Shown one piece after another: positions 62,405 to 64,000 of a stretch of DNA of 64,000 bases. Position numbers and translations under genes: made by a program. The stretch is from Rugamonas sp. A1-17 (lineage in GTDB: Bacteria > Pseudomonadota > Gammaproteobacteria > Burkholderiales > Burkholderiaceae_D), in NCBI GenBank assembly GCA_025548565.1, contig JAJLPB010000006.1, positions 248,001 through 312,000 of the forward strand. The letters are read 5' to 3'. The notes under the pieces were generated by a model. It was not told the origin of the DNA. It made no database searches and worked only from the letters and a program-made list of their open reading frames with translations. Numbering within the stretch: the stretch's first letter is position 1; each line of letters starts with the position of its first letter.

Positions 62405-63180
62405 TCGCCGATGACGAAGAACATCTGCGCGACTATCTGGAAGGCCAGCTGAAAACCGCGTGGCCGGAATTGAAGGTGGTGGCCAAGGCCGCCAATGGCC
62501 TGGAGGCGCTGCGCCTGATCGACGAGGAGGCGCCGGATGTGGTGTTCCTCGACATCCGCATGCCCGGCATGACCGGGCTGGATGTGGCGGCGCGGCTGGT
62601 GGCGGGCGCCAAGCCGCCGCATATCGTCTTCGTCACGGCGTTCGACCAGTACGCGGTGGAGGCGTTCGAGCATTCAGCGGTCGACTATCTGTTGAAGCCG
62701 GCGAGCCTGGAGCGGCTGGAGAAGACGGTGAATAAACTGAAGTCGGCGTTGCGCGCCCGCGAGCCGGCGGCTACGGCGGGCATCACGGCGGCGACGCTGC
62801 AGGCGCTGCTGCAGCAGCTGGGCGGTGCGGCGCCCGCAGCCCCGGCTCCGGCGCCATCGCTGCAATGGATACGCGCCTCGCAGGGCGAGCAGACGCGCCT
62901 GATCGCCATCGACGAGGTGATCTACTTCCAGAGCAACGACAAGTACACCAGCGTGTTCCTGGCCGACGGCGAGAGCCTGATACGCACGCCGATCAGCAAG
63001 CTGCGCGAACAGCTCGACGAGCAGCAGTTCTGGCAGATCCACCGCAGCGTGATCGTCGCCGCGCGCCACGTGGCCGGCACCCGCCACGATTTCCGCGGCC
63101 GCCTGATGGTGCAACTGAAGGGCCGCGACGAGCAGCTGGTCGTCAGCCGCAACTACGTCGATCTGTTCCGGCAGATGTAG
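62335..63180 (+). CDS. LytTR-family response regulator
   Basis: About 281 residues: receiver (phospho-acceptor about 72 in VVFLDIRMPGMTG), a linker rich in alanine and proline, and a LytTR DNA-binding domain (IDEVIYFQSNDKYTSVFLAD, FWQIHRSVIVAARHV). No ATG or GTG lies near the expected start; the TTG at 62335, with GGAAA upstream, is my choice and overlaps the kinase gene by 70 bases. Receiver homology begins about 25 residues later. Confidence 0.8.
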   Translation: MRHDGAPDAAFECESDIDTLRALIADDEEHLRDYLEGQLKTAWPELKVVAKAANGLEALRLIDEEAPDVVFLDIRMPGMTGLDVAARLVAGAKPPHIVFVTAFDQYAVEAFEHSAVDYLLKPASLERLEKTVNKLKSALRAREPAATAGITAATLQALLQQLGGAAPAAPAPAPSLQWIRASQGEQTRLIAIDEVIYFQSNDKYTSVFLADGESLIRTPISKLREQLDEQQFWQIHRSVIVAARHVAGTRHDFRGRLMVQLKGRDEQLVVSRNYVDLFRQM

Positions 63181-63275
63181 ACCGGCCGGGCTGATCGACG
63201 TTGTGTGACGGCGTGCGTTAGCTCCGCTGGTGCGTTGGACCGGGCGCCTGTCAGCGATTGTTCCGGCGCTGCTAA

Positions 63276-64000
63276 TTAAGCACGCGCCAAATATTTTGCA
63301 GATAAATCTCTAATCATTTTACCTAATATCCTGTCTCTGTAATTATCACTGGAGACTCCCCTTAGTGCCCATTCTATGTGCTGCGAATCAAAATCGCCTC
63401 CTGTGCTTACGGTCACCATGTGTTTCGCTATCAACCTCGCTTCCTTAACTAAGAGCGCGTAGCGCTCCGCAAGAAGAAAAGTTTTTACTGAATTGACACA
63501 TCGTGGATCACTTAAGTCGTACTCGAGGATTATTTTAGCCGAATCAAATAGTGTTAGGTCTTTTCGCCCGTCTACTGGATCGACATTCAGGCTGATCTTA
63601 ATACTTTCTGCGTTTAGCATGGGATTAAGATGTCTTGTTACCCGAAAATCCACAGATCCTTTTAACGATGAGTTGCAGTGATGGCAGCTGGGTACTAAAT
63701 TATTTAAGCTGATTGCGAACAACGGATGGGTGGCTTTGTCAAAAAAATGATCCAATGAGGGTCGTATTCCGCCCTTTTTTTCTCGGGTGATGGTGTGCCC
63801 ATATGATAAATTACAATAGGGACAGGTAAGGATATTTAACTCCTCGCATAATTTGTATGCCGACCATCTTTTGACGGTAATGTCGCAAAATAGATCATAA
63901 TTGAATATTTTACCGAGATTCTTATCGACGGAATCCTTGGTTGCCTTATCCATCTTATCCCTTAGGAGAGAATATTCTTTATGAATCAAACGAAAGCTGT
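63276..64000 (-). CDS. HNH nuclease, partial, AT-rich (possible defence effector)
   Basis: The frame is open to the window edge, so the N-terminus may lie outside. It shows an HNH/zinc layout with CPYCNLSYGHTI, SLDHFFDKATHPLFAISLNN and VPSCHHCNSSLKG: two CxxC pairs around the DH motif, as in nucleases of Septu-like and retron-associated systems. The product would cut DNA or RNA. Base composition (clearly AT-rich, many AT-ending codons) contrasts sharply with all neighbours and suggests recent transfer. The TTG at 63989 is a possible start. A partner ATPase would be expected beyond the edge. Confidence 0.7.
   Translation of the reverse strand, partial: SFRLIHKEYSLLRDKMDKATKDSVDKNLGKIFNYDLFCDITVKRWSAYKLCEELNILTCPYCNLSYGHTITREKKGGIRPSLDHFFDKATHPLFAISLNNLVPSCHHCNSSLKGSVDFRVTRHLNPMLNAESIKISLNVDPVDGRKDLTLFDSAKIILEYDLSDPRCVNSVKTFLLAERYALLVKEARLIAKHMVTVSTGGDFDSQHIEWALRGVSSDNYRDRILGKMIRDLSAKYLARA

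Overview
The window reads as chromosomal DNA of a GC-rich betaproteobacterium of the Oxalobacteraceae type (Massilia, Duganella or Janthinobacterium-like). This is inferred from gene content and codon use: a cyo quinol oxidase linked to a RegBA pair, many large hybrid kinases, TonB receptors and Sia-type biofilm signalling. No rRNA, tRNA or CRISPR array was seen.

Layout. 1-3.4 kb: a secreted Ig-domain protein cut by the edge, then pit and ppk2 (phosphate uptake and polyphosphate) behind a Pho-box-like site. 3.5-4.0 kb: an internally deleted IS66 remnant. 4.0-10.3 kb: a putative uptake locus of secreted DUF218 protein and TonB receptor, divergent from a ROK regulator and a GPH-type MFS carrier. 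A decayed IS5-family copy (10.3-11.4 kb) abuts the carrier and supplies its stop codon. 11.4-14.3 kb: a wax-ester-type pair, acyltransferase and fatty acyl reductase. 14.6-17.3 kb: a small hydrophilic protein, a ketopantoate-reductase family enzyme and an MHS carrier. 17.4-24.1 kb: cyoABCD, a SURF1-like factor and RegB/RegA in one tightly overlapping operon. A long perfect inverted repeat (REP/RAYT-like) closes it. 24.3-25.9 kb: a BlaR1/BlaI-type pair with two palindromic operators.

26.0-28.0 kb: a 2H phosphoesterase, followed by a convergent pair that looks like a ribosomal-peptide modification locus: a SagB-type dehydrogenase facing an 84-residue peptide with a nitrile-hydratase-like leader and no cysteine. 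No cyclodehydratase lies nearby. 28.1-33.1 kb: a two-component propeller hybrid kinase. 33.2-34.2 kb: a 2-hydroxyacid dehydrogenase. 34.2-37.2 kb: a complete siaABCD-like operon (phosphatase, kinase, SiaC, diguanylate cyclase), then a chemoreceptor. 39.4-48.0 kb: a leftward cluster of two paralogous ABC-type binding proteins, a 1374-residue kinase-REC-HPt-REC-GGDEF-EAL protein and a TonB receptor, with no ABC permease or ATPase. It is probably a sensory unit.

48.0-52.7 kb: a MATE exporter, a porin with a small phosphate-binding-like protein, an AhpD-like protein, and a group III truncated haemoglobin with a DUF1971 protein behind an NsrR-like palindrome. 52.7-59.1 kb: two divergent hybrid kinases. 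59.3-63.2 kb: DUF2141, a carotenoid-oxygenase homologue and a LytS/LytTR pair. 63.3-64.0 kb: an AT-rich HNH nuclease gene running off the edge, probably horizontally acquired and possibly the border of a defence island.

Signalling dominates: at least six sensor kinases, two complete GGDEF proteins and several phosphorelays in 64 kb. Many starts are non-ATG or uncertain; these are flagged per entry.
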